Source of the DNA: Roseibium marinum
GTDB taxonomy: Bacteria; Pseudomonadota; Alphaproteobacteria; Rhizobiales; Stappiaceae
Assembly: GCF_002906165.1 (NCBI RefSeq)
Contig: NZ_PPCN01000001.1
Location: forward strand, 1,364,001-1,428,000
DNA length: 64,000 nucleotides
Reading direction: 5' to 3'
Each line of letters begins with the position of its first letter. Position 1 is the stretch's first letter. The translations under genes and the position numbers were made by a program. The notes below the pieces were generated by a model. The model saw nothing but the letters and a program-made list of their open reading frames with translations. It was not told the origin of the DNA and searched no databases. This document shows positions 55,840 to 64,000 of this stretch, piece by piece.

Positions 55840-55863
55840 AGAGACCGCCCGCGACGAGGGGCG

Positions 55864-56259
55864 TCACTTCACTTCGACGATGTATTTGTCGACGACGTTG
55901 CGGATCTTGGCCGACCGGGCGCTGTACATGTCCATGGTGAAGCGGACCTTGAATTCATCCTGTCCACGAAAGCCCCGTTTGGGCTTGTAATAGACAGCAA
56001 TGCCCTTCACCTGCCGTCCCGCGCAACGGCCGGCATCCTCGCTCAGTTTGAACGCGACCTGCTTGAAGCTGACGGTGCCGTTTTCAGGTTGTTTCGCGAT
56101 CTTCATCTTGGGGATGGACGACGGCATGCACTGCGCATTGTAGGTGGCGTGGGCACCGACAGATGATGTCTTGTTTGCTGGAATCGACCGGCGGATGGTG
56201 TCGGCCTGGGCGAGGGACGAAACAGACAAAAATATCAACAAACTCAAGAAAAAACGCAT
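55864..56259 (-). CDS. Secreted protein of unknown function
   Basis: A 131-residue protein with a typical signal peptide (cut after AQA, about residue 19). The mature part has two cysteines (C44, C78) that could form a disulfide, and a beta-rich C-terminal part with RGFRGQDEFKVRFTM, which resembles Ig-like or cadherin-like folds. Codon use is ordinary. I do not recognise a family. It is convergent with the flavin oxidase, 24 bases away. Confidence 0.65.
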   Translation of the reverse strand: MRFFLSLLIFLSVSSLAQADTIRRSIPANKTSSVGAHATYNAQCMPSSIPKMKIAKQPENGTVSFKQVAFKLSEDAGRCAGRQVKGIAVYYKPKRGFRGQDEFKVRFTMDMYSARSAKIRNVVDKYIVEVK

Positions 56260-56446
56260 AATCCACCCCTGTAGGTTCTGACGGGGTTTCTCATAAGGGA
56301 CGAATTGCGAAGCTGCAAGGCCGGTGACACAGGCGCCACCTCAAAATGCGGGTGTTGGATCGCGGTCGGAGCGGACATGTCGATCCGGTCCGCGATTGAC
56401 AGCTTCCTGTATGCCCGGCGCAGTGCTGGAAAGGAAACAAGAGACC

Positions 56447-57085
56447 ATGAATGACGTCGTAGCGGTACGTCCGGCGCAGCCCCGCGATCTGGACGCGGTC
56501 AATGCCATCTGTCTGTTGACCGGGGATGCCGGCAAGGACGCCACGTCCCTTTACGAAGATCCTGGCCTGATCGGTGCGCTTTACGCAGCGCCCTATGTTG
56601 CGCTGGAGGGGGCGATTGCCGTCGTCGCGGAAGATCCGCAAGGCGTTGCCGGATATGCGGTCGGAGCCGCCGATACCCGTGATTTCGAACGCCGGCTGGA
56701 GGCGGACTGGTGGCCGGGTCTGCGTGAGAAATATCCCGAGCCGGAAGGGGACCGGTCCGATTGGTCGCCCGATGAGATCCGTTGCTGGACGATCCACCAC
56801 CCAAAACCGGTGCCGGACGAGATCGTGCGCCTCTATCCCGCGCATATCCATATGAATCTGCATCCCCGCGCCCAGGGCAGGGGCATCGGTTCACGCCTTC
56901 TGCGGGCCTGGCTCGCGGCGGCGGAGGCCGAAGGCGTCACCGCGGTTCATGCGGGTGTGAGCGCCGTGAACCAGGGCGGACTGAAGTTCTGGACCGCCAG
57001 AGGTTTCAAACCGGTTCTAGAGGACCGGAGCGGCGGGTCCAGAGGCACCATCTGGTGCGGGTTTGACGTCAAGCCGCAGCCGTAA
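56447..57085 (+). CDS. GNAT-family N-acetyltransferase
   Basis: A 212-residue acetyltransferase with the acetyl-CoA loop in RAQGRGIGSRLLRAW (about 145-159), plus the C-terminal AVNQGGLKFWTARGF segment. The start at 56447 follows the conserved VAVRPAQPRDL opening; the frame is open further upstream. The acceptor is unknown. It lies beside a second, convergent GNAT gene. Confidence 0.85.
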   Translation: MNDVVAVRPAQPRDLDAVNAICLLTGDAGKDATSLYEDPGLIGALYAAPYVALEGAIAVVAEDPQGVAGYAVGAADTRDFERRLEADWWPGLREKYPEPEGDRSDWSPDEIRCWTIHHPKPVPDEIVRLYPAHIHMNLHPRAQGRGIGSRLLRAWLAAAEAEGVTAVHAGVSAVNQGGLKFWTARGFKPVLEDRSGGSRGTIWCGFDVKPQP

Positions 57086-57109
57086 GAAATCTTCAGGAAA
57101 CGAGAAGAC

Positions 57110-57796
57110 CTATCGCCTGCGCCGCACCACCGCGACATTCACCTCGCTGAGGATTTCAAAGCCGAGTTTGCGGTAAAGCGCGATCGCGCCGTGATTATCC
57201 GCATAGGCATGCAGAAAGGGCGTATCGCCGCGCGCCCGGATTTCATCGGCAACATGGCGGGAAAGAGTGGAGGCGAGGCCGCGTCCACGAAAATCCGGAT
57301 GCGTGCAGATGCCGCTGACCTCGGTGAAACCGGTCACATTCAATCGGGTCCCGGCCATGGCCGCCAGCCGTCCATCGTGCTTCACGCCCCAGAACCGCCC
57401 GAGTTCGGGCGTCCGGGCGGTGAAGGGGCCGGGCTTGGTCAGCTCCGCAAGGGCAACCATCTCGGAAATATCGCTCGCGGTCAGAGCGATAATGCCGGCA
57501 TCTACCCCTGCATCCGGTCCGGCGCGCCGCTCGGTCATCAGGACACCAAGCGCCGTCACCTCCGCTTCCAGCGCGTCGGGCAGGGCGATGTCCTCGGCCT
57601 GCAGCAGATAAACACGATCCTCCCCGGGGTCGATCAGGTCCGCCAGCGCCTCAAGCGCCGGACGGGAATTGTCTTTGGCGGCCGCGAAGGGAGAGACGGC
57701 GGGATCAAATCTCTTGGCCAGGTCGCCGCCGCGCGAAAAAGCGCTCTGCCGTGTCGTCAGCGCGGACCAGACGGTGCGGTTGAAAGTCTGTGTCAT
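57110..57796 (-). CDS. GNAT-family N-acetyltransferase
   Basis: A 228-residue protein. The C-terminal half is a GNAT domain with the acetyl-CoA loop in HPDFRGRGLASTLSRHVADE and the ALYRKLGFEILSE segment. The N-terminal 100 residues look like a FR47-type extension. ATG 57796 is favoured by AAAGAG and AAGGG upstream; an ATG at 57823 is an alternative. Convergent with the preceding GNAT gene, 24 bases apart. Confidence 0.82.
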   Translation of the reverse strand: MTQTFNRTVWSALTTRQSAFSRGGDLAKRFDPAVSPFAAAKDNSRPALEALADLIDPGEDRVYLLQAEDIALPDALEAEVTALGVLMTERRAGPDAGVDAGIIALTASDISEMVALAELTKPGPFTARTPELGRFWGVKHDGRLAAMAGTRLNVTGFTEVSGICTHPDFRGRGLASTLSRHVADEIRARGDTPFLHAYADNHGAIALYRKLGFEILSEVNVAVVRRRR

Positions 57797-58190
57797 TTGC
57801 TCTTTACCCTTAGGAATACTCATGTTCGAACTGCATAATGCCGCGCCCCCCTCTGCTGGCCCGAGTTTGACGACGGGTCTCGGCATTTTCCGATGTGGCC
57901 TGGCCGTGCCGGATGCAGGGCTATCGCATATGCCCGGACACGACAGTTGATTGGCTGTGCAGGATACACTCTCTCCCGGTGGTTCCCCGGACAAGCGAAG
58001 CGCAGAGCCGGGGCCTACTCGCAGTCCAGTTTGTTGAAGTGGTTGAATTTTTCCCGGTCGAGTTTATTCAATCCGCCTGCTCTCTGGAAACGAGTAGGCC
58101 CCGGGTCTTGCTCCGCTCGCCCGGGGTGACACCAGTATTTGCGGCAACTTCGCGGGTAAATGCGATCGCCCTGGTGCCGGATGGGCTTGA
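57797..58190. other. Gene-free region with a large inverted repeat
   Basis: This 394-base gap lies between the GNAT gene and the MarR gene. Its main content is the palindromic element at 57985-58126, listed separately. No protein gene was recognised. Confidence 0.45.
57985..58126. repeat. Intergenic palindromic element with 36-bp arms
   Basis: The left arm (57985-58021, CCCCGGACAAGCGAAG... to GGCCTACTCG) and the right arm (58091-58126, CGAGTAGGCC... to CGCCCGGGG) are near-complementary over about 36 bases, around a 69-base centre. Each arm itself contains CCCGG/CCGGG half palindromes. It resembles repetitive extragenic or BIME-like elements, not a gene. Confidence 0.6.
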
Positions 58191-58721
58191 TCATCGGTTT
58201 TCCTCCTCTGACGGGCTGAAACTGCTCCAATGGGGCAGGGGCGCGACCGGTTTGCGCCGGATCAGGGGTTTTTCCGAAAGCGCGTCTTCCAACTGGGCAA
58301 GCTGATCCAGCAACGGCCCTTCGAGCCCCGCGCAGGCTTCCTGCACGGCCAGAAAGGCAGCGGGCCAGAGGGTCGCCTTCAGATGCGCAACCAGCCGTTC
58401 GCCCTCCTGCGTCAGCGAGATCCGGCTGACACGTCCGTCCTTGTCGTCGGACCGCGCTTCGACGAGGCCGTCCGATTTCATCCTGTTGACCATCCGCGTC
58501 ACACCCGGCTGGCTCTGCCCCAGCGCTTTCGTCAGATCGCCGATGCTCAGCGGGCCGTGGAGGTCCAGCGCCGCCAGCACCGGGTTGTGCGGCACCGGCA
58601 GATCGGTGCCCGCCAGACCTTCCGTCAACTCCTGCGTCTGCGCCTGCAGCTTTTCCCCGATCCGCTTCAACCGGCTGCCGAGCGTGGCATAGCCGAGCGT
58701 GCGGACGACATCTTCAACCAT
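58191..58721 (-). CDS. MarR-family transcriptional regulator
   Basis: A 176-residue winged-helix regulator. The HTH and wing (IGDLTKALGQSQPGVTRMVNRMKSDGLVEARSDDKDGR) lie at about 60-100. GGAG six bases before ATG 58721 decides the start over an ATG at 58739. An operator-like palindrome ATATAAC-AA-GTTATAT lies just upstream, so it probably represses itself. No obvious target gene is divergent beside it; the next gene in this direction is 1.3 kb away. Confidence 0.85.
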   Translation of the reverse strand: MVEDVVRTLGYATLGSRLKRIGEKLQAQTQELTEGLAGTDLPVPHNPVLAALDLHGPLSIGDLTKALGQSQPGVTRMVNRMKSDGLVEARSDDKDGRVSRISLTQEGERLVAHLKATLWPAAFLAVQEACAGLEGPLLDQLAQLEDALSEKPLIRRKPVAPLPHWSSFSPSEEENR

Positions 58722-58747
58722 GTGAGTCTCCATCAACATAACTAGAT

Positions 58748-58763
58748 ATATAACAAGTTATAT
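58748..58763. promoter_or_regulatory. MarR-type palindromic operator
   Basis: ATATAAC-AA-GTTATAT is a perfect 7-2-7 inverted repeat 27 bases upstream of the MarR start codon, in an AT-rich stretch that also serves as promoter. Confidence 0.6.
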
Positions 58764-58989
58764 TAATTGAAAAGATGAAAACCTCAAAAAACGAGCGGCA
58801 TACCGGTGACACCGTCTTTCCGATTCACCGTTCAGAATGGACGGAATTACGGTGATGCCGGCAAGACATCCGCTGCATCACAGGGTGGACTCACTCCAGA
58901 ACGGGCAGGCAGGGAGGCGGTATTTTCAGTTGCCGCAAAGAGTGAGTATAACCCGGAATAGCCCAGTGCTGTTCCATATGTTCAAGGCC

Positions 58990-59010
58990 GTCCCGGACCC
59001 GATCCGGGAC
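58990..59010. repeat. GC-rich hairpin 1
   Basis: GTCCCGGA-CCCGA-TCCGGGAC is a perfect 8-bp stem with a 5-base loop, without a U-run. It shares the CCCGGA/TCCGGG theme of the large element at 57985-58126. Confidence 0.5.
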
Positions 59011-59031
59011 CACCACCCCCTTTGCTTCAGG

Positions 59032-59050
59032 CCCCGGCTCAAGGCCGGGG
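59032..59050. repeat. GC-rich hairpin 2
   Basis: CCCCGGC-TCAAG-GCCGGGG is a perfect 7-bp stem, without a U-run, 22 bases after hairpin 1. Together they look like a REP-type pair downstream of dnaJ. Confidence 0.5.
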
Positions 59051-59080
59051 CGGCAAGTGTGTTGGACCGCGAAAGGCCTG

Positions 59081-60061
59081 TCAGTCGAACTCCGGCCCGC
59101 GGGCGCGGTAGGGGGTGATTTCCTTCCAGGCCTTCATCAGCGTTTCCAGCTCGTCGTCGCTGTTGGGCGGCATGGTAATCTGCAGCTTGACCAGAAGATC
59201 GCCATGGCCGCCGGTCTTGGTCGGCAGGCCCTTGCCTTTCAGCCGCATGATCTTGCCGCTGGAGGAATTGGCCGGGATTGTCAGGTTGACCGCCCCGGAA
59301 AGCGTCGGCGTCCTGACCTTGGCGCCGAGCACGGCCTCATACAGCGTGAGCGGCAGGTCCAGATGCAGGTCCGAGCCTTTCACTTCAAACAGCTTGTGCG
59401 AGCGGAAGCGGATTTCGACCATCACATCCCCGGCCGGACCGCCATTCTCGCCGGGAAGGCCCTGGCCTTTCAACCGGATCTTTTCGCCTTCCTCCACCCC
59501 CTTGGGCAGGGTGACGTTGACGGTCTTGCCGCTTGGCAGCGTCACCTGCGTCTTGCCGGAGTTCACCAGGTCTTCCAGCGATACGCGGGCGACGATCTCC
59601 GCGTTCCTGCCCTTGGTTTTCGGAGGGGCCTTGGCGCGTGCGCCGGCGAACCCGGCGCCTGCACCAGGACCTGCCCCCGCGCCCGGACCGGGGCGCGCCC
59701 GTCCGCCGCCGAAGCCGCCGAAGATGTCGTTCAGGATATCGTCGAAACTGCCGCCGCCGGCGGAGGACTTGAAGCCACGCGTTCCGCCCGGCGCGCTGGC
59801 GCCCTCGAAGCCGTCAAAACCATGCGTCTGGAAGCGCTGCTTGCCTTCCGCGTCGATCTCGCCGCGGTCGAACTGGGCGCGCTTTTCCTTGTCGCCGATG
59901 ATTTCGTAGGCCTGGTTGGCTTCGGCAAAATTCTGCTGCGCCCCCGGATCGTCCTTGTTCTGATCCGGGTGGTATTTTTTGGCCAGTTTTCTGAAGGCCT
60001 TCTTGATGTCGCTCTCGCTGGCGGATTTTGCCACCCCGAGAACGCTGTAGGGATCACGCAT
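59081..60061 (-). CDS. DnaJ-type co-chaperone (CbpA-like, class B)
   Basis: A 326-residue J-domain protein. The J domain fills residues 1-65 with the HPD motif in [12 protein letters not shown] Gly-rich linker (FGGFGGG followed by Pro/Gly repeats) leads to the C-terminal substrate-binding domains (about 150-310). The cysteine-rich zinc domain of class A DnaJ is absent, so it is a class B protein like CbpA. It stimulates DnaK. ATG 60061 is chosen for the J-domain start ([10 protein letters not shown]); the frame is open to 60112. It is upstream-linked to the lipoprotein and pdxH by a known conserved neighbourhood. Confidence 0.9.
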   Translation of the reverse strand: MRDPYSVLGVAKSASESDIKKAFRKLAKKYHPDQNKDDPGAQQNFAEANQAYEIIGDKEKRAQFDRGEIDAEGKQRFQTHGFDGFEGASAPGGTRGFKSSAGGGSFDDILNDIFGGFGGGRARPGPGAGAGPGAGAGFAGARAKAPPKTKGRNAEIVARVSLEDLVNSGKTQVTLPSGKTVNVTLPKGVEEGEKIRLKGQGLPGENGGPAGDVMVEIRFRSHKLFEVKGSDLHLDLPLTLYEAVLGAKVRTPTLSGAVNLTIPANSSSGKIMRLKGKGLPTKTGGHGDLLVKLQITMPPNSDDELETLMKAWKEITPYRARGPEFD

Positions 60062-60264
60062 TCGTCTCACCAGGTTTCCAAGATTTTCCGGTCGGCCGCC
60101 TCGCGCCGACACGCTGCGGAAAGATACTATCTTCCGAAGCGCGCGATTGTCCGAGGTCAGGCCTGACAGGACATGTTCTTTATATCGGGATGAAACCGGA
60201 AAAAATCCAGATTCTTATTCCCAAGTTAAAGGACAGCATGTTTTTAGCGGGTTTTCCAGCCGGT

Positions 60265-60741
60265 TCAAGCGTCTGCGACAGAAAGCGTCGTGACGGCGAA
60301 CTTCTGAACCACGTCGCGGCAGGCGGTGCCGGAATAAAGCTTGATCCCGGCAATCGTGTTCGCCGTGGTCTCAAAGGAGAGGCAGCCGGTCTCGCCAAGG
60401 GTGGCCGTGTCGAGCTTCGACAAGGTTCCGGAATTCCCGCTGATGGCATTCAGCCAGGGCAGGGTGAGGTCTTCCGCGGTGCTGCCCGCCGCCAGTTCCG
60501 GCCCGATGGCATCCAGGTTTTCGGCAATGATCTGGCGGTCGTCGTTATTGATGTCGGCATAGGCGACATCCGAGGAAGACGCGATCGAGCCCGTCAGCAG
60601 GGTGGGAGTATCGACGTTGTTGCTGCCCATCGGCATGGAGACCATGCTGCAGCCGCCAAGCGTCGGGCCAAGGGTCAGAAGAACCGCCACAAAAAGTTGG
60701 ATCTTGATGTTGCCGGCAGTATATGAACGCATACGATACAT
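60265..60741 (-). CDS. Putative lipoprotein of unknown function
   Basis: A 158-residue protein with a hydrophobic signal (about 15-27) and a lipobox ending at Cys31 (TLGGC), so it should be lipid-anchored at the outer face. The mature part has two further cysteines (GCLSF and TACRD) that could bond. In relatives a surface lipoprotein of the RT0821/Lpp0805 type sits at this place between dnaJ and pdxH; sequence similarity to it could not be confirmed by eye. It is divergent from pdxH with about 70 bases between. Confidence 0.65.
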   Translation of the reverse strand: MYRMRSYTAGNIKIQLFVAVLLTLGPTLGGCSMVSMPMGSNNVDTPTLLTGSIASSSDVAYADINNDDRQIIAENLDAIGPELAAGSTAEDLTLPWLNAISGNSGTLSKLDTATLGETGCLSFETTANTIAGIKLYSGTACRDVVQKFAVTTLSVADA

Positions 60742-60812
60742 CTTCAGACAGCTCCCGGGCCCGGCTTATCCTTGCCGTGATTGAGGCCGCCACGTCCCTC
60801 GACAGGTTACAA

Positions 60813-61448
60813 ATGACAGATCTCAAACATCCTCGCGAAGAGTTAACAAAAGGTGACTTCACGGAGGTCAAGAATCCATTCGATCTTTTTGGTGAATGGT
60901 TTGAGGACGCAAGGAATTCGGAGCAGAACGATCCGAACGCGCTGTCCCTGGCCACCGTCGACGAGACGGGCCTGCCGAACGTGCGCATGGTCCTGCTGAA
61001 GGAGTTCGATGAGCGCGGGTTTGTGTTTTACACCAATTTCGAAAGCGCCAAGGGGCGGGAGCTTCTTTTCGCCGGCAAGGCGGCCATGTGTTTTCACTGG
61101 AAGTCCCTGCGCCGTCAGGTCCGCATCCGCGGACCGGTGTCGGAGGTTTCCGCCCAGGAAGCCGACGAATATTACCGCTCCCGGCCGCGCGGCAGCCGCA
61201 TCGGCGCCTGGGCATCGAAACAGTCCCGGCCACTCGAAAGCCGTTTCGCGCTGGAAAAGGAAGTCGCCAGATATACCGCGAAATTCGGTGTCGGCGAGAT
61301 TGCGAGACCGGAGCACTGGTCCGGTATGCGCCTTGCCCCGACCTCGATCGAATTCTGGCACGACCGGCCGTTCCGCCTGCATGACCGCGTCCTGTTCACC
61401 CGCGCCGCGCCCGGTCAGCCATGGGCCAGCGAACGGCTGTATCCTTGA
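60813..61448 (+). CDS. pdxH: Pyridoxamine 5'-phosphate oxidase
   Basis: An FMN enzyme that oxidises pyridoxine or pyridoxamine 5'-phosphate to pyridoxal 5'-phosphate, the active vitamin B6. The 211-residue protein has the N-terminal [24 protein letters not shown], the FMN/substrate block [17 protein letters not shown], and the C-terminal [20 protein letters not shown]. All are conserved PdxH signatures. ATG 60813 was chosen; the frame is open to 60723 but the family starts at MTDLKHPRE. It is divergent from the lipoprotein gene. Confidence 0.95.
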   Translation: MTDLKHPREELTKGDFTEVKNPFDLFGEWFEDARNSEQNDPNALSLATVDETGLPNVRMVLLKEFDERGFVFYTNFESAKGRELLFAGKAAMCFHWKSLRRQVRIRGPVSEVSAQEADEYYRSRPRGSRIGAWASKQSRPLESRFALEKEVARYTAKFGVGEIARPEHWSGMRLAPTSIEFWHDRPFRLHDRVLFTRAAPGQPWASERLYP

Positions 61449-61465
61449 CCTGAAACGCGGAAGCT

Positions 61466-62440
61466 TTAAAGCAGCCGTTTCCAGCGGAAAAACACGAAGG
61501 TCACGACGACGGAGACAAACATGAGGCCGATGGAGAACAGGAACCCCTTTTCCCAGTGCAGTTCCGGCATGTTTGCGAAGTTCATCCCGTAGATTGAGGC
61601 AATCAGCGTGGGGGGCAGGAAAATCAGCCCCAGCACCGTGAAAATCTTCGCGATCTGGTTCTGCTCGAGTGTCACCAGACCGACTGTGGCATCGAGCAGG
61701 AAGTTCAGTTTGCTGTCCAGCGCGTCGCCGTGTTCCTTGATGGAGTGAATGTCCCGGCCGTGCATTTTGCAGTCGGAGGATTGCTCCTCCGACAGGCCGA
61801 GCCGTTTTGAATGCGTGCTCAGGAAAAGCAGCGCCCGTGACAGACTGGCGCAGACATCGTGCATCTTTGCGACATGAAGGCCGATCCGCCCGACGCGCTT
61901 GATGGCGACCTGATAGCTGTCGGTCTTGCGGGTGTTGAGACCGACCTCGAAGACTTCGACGGAAAGTTCGTCAAACTCTCGGGAAGCGGATTCCATTTCG
62001 TCGGCGCAGCGGTCGACGATGACTTCCAGCATGGCGAAAAAAACGGCCGGCCCCACATGTGCGATGGTCGGGTCGGATTGAACCTTCCTGGACACGATCG
62101 CAATGGATTTCGGTTCGCCATAGCGGACTGTGACAAGTCTTTTCGCGTTGAGGACGAATGTGACGGAGGAAACCGCCGGATCGATGGTCCGCGTCGAAAT
62201 CGGCAATTGCGCCGTCATCACCACCGCGCCCGGTTCGACATAGAGCCGTTCGGACGTTTCGATCGAAGCAATTTCGTCGCGCGTTGGAATTTCCGCGCCC
62301 ATGAGTTTCTCGGCTGCTTTCTGTTCCTCCTGCGTTGGAGAAACGAGATCGATCCACACGGAGGTGGTCGGCAGCGGTGCGCCGGGAGCGAGTTCGATAC
62401 GCTCCAGGCCTTTGACAGAGGGGCAATAGGCAATGATCAT
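61466..62440 (-). CDS. corA: CorA-type magnesium/cobalt transporter
   Basis: A 324-residue inner-membrane channel. The long N-terminal cytoplasmic funnel contains alpha-helices (about 100-260), and two C-terminal membrane helices carry the signature YGMNF (about 293-297), followed by a basic end. It forms a pentamer that imports Mg2+ or Co2+. ATG 62440 is used because of CGGAGA nine bases upstream; the frame is open to 62497. It is convergent with pdxH, 17 bases apart. Confidence 0.9.
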   Translation of the reverse strand: MIIAYCPSVKGLERIELAPGAPLPTTSVWIDLVSPTQEEQKAAEKLMGAEIPTRDEIASIETSERLYVEPGAVVMTAQLPISTRTIDPAVSSVTFVLNAKRLVTVRYGEPKSIAIVSRKVQSDPTIAHVGPAVFFAMLEVIVDRCADEMESASREFDELSVEVFEVGLNTRKTDSYQVAIKRVGRIGLHVAKMHDVCASLSRALLFLSTHSKRLGLSEEQSSDCKMHGRDIHSIKEHGDALDSKLNFLLDATVGLVTLEQNQIAKIFTVLGLIFLPPTLIASIYGMNFANMPELHWEKGFLFSIGLMFVSVVVTFVFFRWKRLL

Positions 62441-62567
62441 CGGGGCAAATCTCCGCAGCGACACATGCGGTGTCGCAATCAGCGGCAGTTTGCCCAACAG
62501 TCCAGGTTACGGCAACCGTCCGTACCGAGCCGGAGAAAACAGGCGAAGACGGCAGGCCCGAGGCGGC

Positions 62568-62708
62568 CTACTTGCCTTTTTTGACGGCCGGACTCTTGCA
62601 GCAAAGCGCTGCTGCGGTGAGCGCGGCAATGCCGACGGGCTTGTAGTAGTTGATCAGCTTTGCGCCATCCTGGGCTTTAGCGGTCGGCTGGGCTGTTTTT
62701 TCAGACAT
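62568..62708 (-). CDS. 46-residue small protein with a hydrophobic core
   Basis: A short protein with a Lys/Gln/Asp-rich N-terminus and one hydrophobic stretch (KPVGIAALTAAALCC, about 27-41), then a basic end. It lies upstream of corA on the same strand, 127 bases away. The ATG at 62708 follows GAGAA; a longer frame reaches 62825 but has no support. I do not recognise the family, although short proteins with INYYKPVGIAA are plausible in relatives. Confidence 0.55.
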   Translation of the reverse strand: MSEKTAQPTAKAQDGAKLINYYKPVGIAALTAAALCCKSPAVKKGK

Positions 62709-63217
62709 TTTCTCTGGTCCGTTTTTCCGTACCCGCATTCTGGTGCTTTCTGACGGGGATCTTGCGGGCACATGTGCATGTCTTATCCAAATAAGGCATT
62801 CGAAGGGCGGACTGGTCGTCCGCACGGCCTTTTTCTTACTTGGATGGCTAACTATGCGCCTCTTGCTGAAGCCCGGCCAGTCAAAAACAATAACAGGATG
62901 TAACGATATCGACAGGAATTTGAACGTTTTCCGTAAGTAATTCTTTACCGGTTATCTTCAGATCAGGATTTCTGACAGGATCGCAGAATAGTCGGGATCA
63001 CAACCGGTTCCCTGGAGGGTGACTTTGTACGTATATGCAAAAAATGCGCCTGACATCTTTCCAGCCGGTGTTGCTTCAAATCTGTAATCCGCGGCATTAA
63101 AATTTTGAGAAACAGGCTGTGGAAATGAAGTTCATTTTGACAATTCGCCTGTAAATTAAGAAACAATCGTTACGCCGGTATCATCGTACGATCGCGGGCC
63201 ATTCAAGTGGGACAGAG
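62709..63217. other. Gene-free region before the DUF1499 gene
   Basis: This 509-base gap lies between the small-protein gene and the last gene. It holds a possible plus-strand terminator at 62814-62834 and then AT-rich sequence (62870-63180) that is presumably the promoter region of the DUF1499 gene. Only short, poorly supported open frames are present. Confidence 0.4.
62814..62834 (+). terminator. Possible Rho-independent terminator
   Basis: GGTCGT and ACGGCC pair (one G-U) around a 4-base loop and run into TTTTTC on the plus strand. There is no annotated plus-strand gene before it, so it may serve a small RNA or be fortuitous. Confidence 0.35.
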
Positions 63218-64000
63218 ATGAAGCGCTACGCCGCCTACAAGTCAGCCTCGGCACCCGTCAGCCGGACAAGCGGCGCTGTCGGGCTGGCAGTGGCGGCTAC
63301 GGCCCTGCTGGCCCAACGGTTCGGTGTGATCGACGCGGACGTCTTTGTCCTGTCCCTCATTGCCGCGGCGGCGGTGGCGCTGTTGTCACTCGGCCTGGCC
63401 ATATCCGCGCTTTACCGCATCTGGACTTATGGCGGACCGGGCATCCCGGCGGCGTTGTGGGGCTTTTTCTTTGGTGGCCTGGCGCTTGTTCCCTCCGCTC
63501 TGGTTCTGGGGTTGCTGGTCAACCGTCCGGGCACGATTGATCTGTCCACGGACCGCGATGAACCGCCTTATCTGAAACTGCAGGCGGTGTCCGAGGAGCA
63601 GCCTTTTCTCGTCTGGATGAACGCGATGGCGCTGGAACATGTCTGGCCGGTGCTGTCAAAGGGTTCCACCGCCGGCTCTGTTGCAAGCTCCGCACAGGAC
63701 ACGCTCTATCGCGATATCGTGTCACGCAGATACAGGATCGCACCCGCCCAGCTTCATGCGGCCGGCGCGAAGGCGTTCGAGGCCTTGAACTGGACGGTTG
63801 TCGATGAGTTGCCGCCCGATCTTCTGGATGCACCCACCCGGCTTCAGGCGGAAGGCACTTCGCGGATACTGGGGTTGAAACATGACGTGACCTTGCGAAT
63901 TCGGCCCGATCGGGTTGGCGCACTGTTGGATGTGCGCGCAAGATCGCGAACCCCACTCAGGGACCTTGCCGGCAATCCGGACCATATCCGCGCTGTTTTT
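63218..64000 (+). CDS. DUF1499 membrane protein, 3' end missing
   Basis: The visible 261 codons start at ATG 63218 (GGGA a few bases upstream) and run off the window. Three membrane helices lie in residues about 20-115. The rest is soluble and has the DUF1499 pattern YRDIVSRRYRIAP near the middle and RPDRVGALLDVRARSR near the cut end. Proteins with this layout are common in alphaproteobacteria; their function is unknown. Confidence 0.75.
   Translation, partial: MKRYAAYKSASAPVSRTSGAVGLAVAATALLAQRFGVIDADVFVLSLIAAAAVALLSLGLAISALYRIWTYGGPGIPAALWGFFFGGLALVPSALVLGLLVNRPGTIDLSTDRDEPPYLKLQAVSEEQPFLVWMNAMALEHVWPVLSKGSTAGSVASSAQDTLYRDIVSRRYRIAPAQLHAAGAKAFEALNWTVVDELPPDLLDAPTRLQAEGTSRILGLKHDVTLRIRPDRVGALLDVRARSRTPLRDLAGNPDHIRAVF

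Larger units (their letters stand above)
58722..59080. other. Gene-free region with two hairpins
   Basis: Beyond the MarR operator this 359-base gap holds two perfect GC-rich hairpins at 58990-59010 and 59032-59050, listed separately. No protein gene was recognised. Confidence 0.4.

Noticed and set aside
1..64000. CRISPR array, prophage, transposase, toxin-antitoxin or biosynthetic cluster
   Set aside because: No direct repeats with spacers, no phage or transposase motifs, and no typical defence or natural-product genes were found on either strand.

Overview
The window is a 64-kb piece of chromosome that reads as a GC-rich alphaproteobacterium. Gene content points to a marine, heterotrophic member of the Hyphomicrobiales or Rhodobacterales, perhaps a Roseibium/Labrenzia/Stappia-type organism. 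That placement is inference from gene families and neighbourhoods: the hdaH-xseB-dxs-tlyA-RNA-methyltransferase series, pdxH-lipoprotein-dnaJ, a DmdC-like acyl-CoA dehydrogenase and PCuAC/SCO copper genes. No rRNA, tRNA, transposase, phage gene or CRISPR array was seen.

Layout. 1-925: an AT-rich gap with a perfect FNR-type box, upstream of a minus-strand gene that leaves the window. 925-12.4 kb: housekeeping and signalling (GlcD-like flavoenzyme, fabI, histidine phosphatase, a DUF3095 cyclase-like protein, a GGDEF/EAL protein, aroC, dienelactone hydrolase, a ribB fusion). 12.4-28 kb: two methyltransferases, a PQQ dehydrogenase/cytochrome c pair, tlyA, a copper-delivery cassette (44-aa membrane protein, SCO, PCuAC, Cys-rich protein), an MFS transporter, dxs, a LuxR regulator, xseB, a histone-deacetylase-like enzyme and a Sua5/YrdC protein, with two candidate small RNAs in the gaps. 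28.3-31.8 kb: an acyl-CoA dehydrogenase / enoyl-CoA hydratase / SDR operon behind a 16-bp palindrome. 31.9-39.6 kb: FMN reductase with divergent HxlR regulator, an ankyrin protein, an MscS channel, a Na+/H+ antiporter with a cyclic-nucleotide-binding domain, and an EamA exporter. 39.9-44.5 kb: malate synthase G and an MHYT-GGDEF-EAL protein. 44.6-50 kb: a catabolic operon (enolase-superfamily enzyme, aldehyde dehydrogenase, GMC oxidoreductase) with a divergent LysR regulator. 50-55.8 kb: cis/trans fatty acid isomerase with a co-translated small membrane protein, and two DadA/PuuB-like flavin oxidases. 55.9-64 kb: secreted protein, two GNAT acetyltransferases, MarR regulator with its operator, DnaJ-type co-chaperone, lipoprotein, pdxH, corA, a 46-aa protein and a truncated DUF1499 gene.

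How it fits together. Several genes serve the cell envelope and electron transport: copper delivery to cytochrome oxidase, a periplasmic dehydrogenase with its own cytochrome, fatty acid isomerisation, a mechanosensitive channel, a cNMP-gated antiporter and a Mg channel. Second-messenger genes recur: two predicted c-di-GMP phosphodiesterases with degenerate GGDEF domains, one class III cyclase-like protein and one cNMP-sensing antiporter. The most unusual items are the HTH-RibB fusion with a predicted leaderless promoter, the two candidate sRNAs, the 44-aa gene in the copper cassette, and conserved gene blocks that appear opened by insertions.
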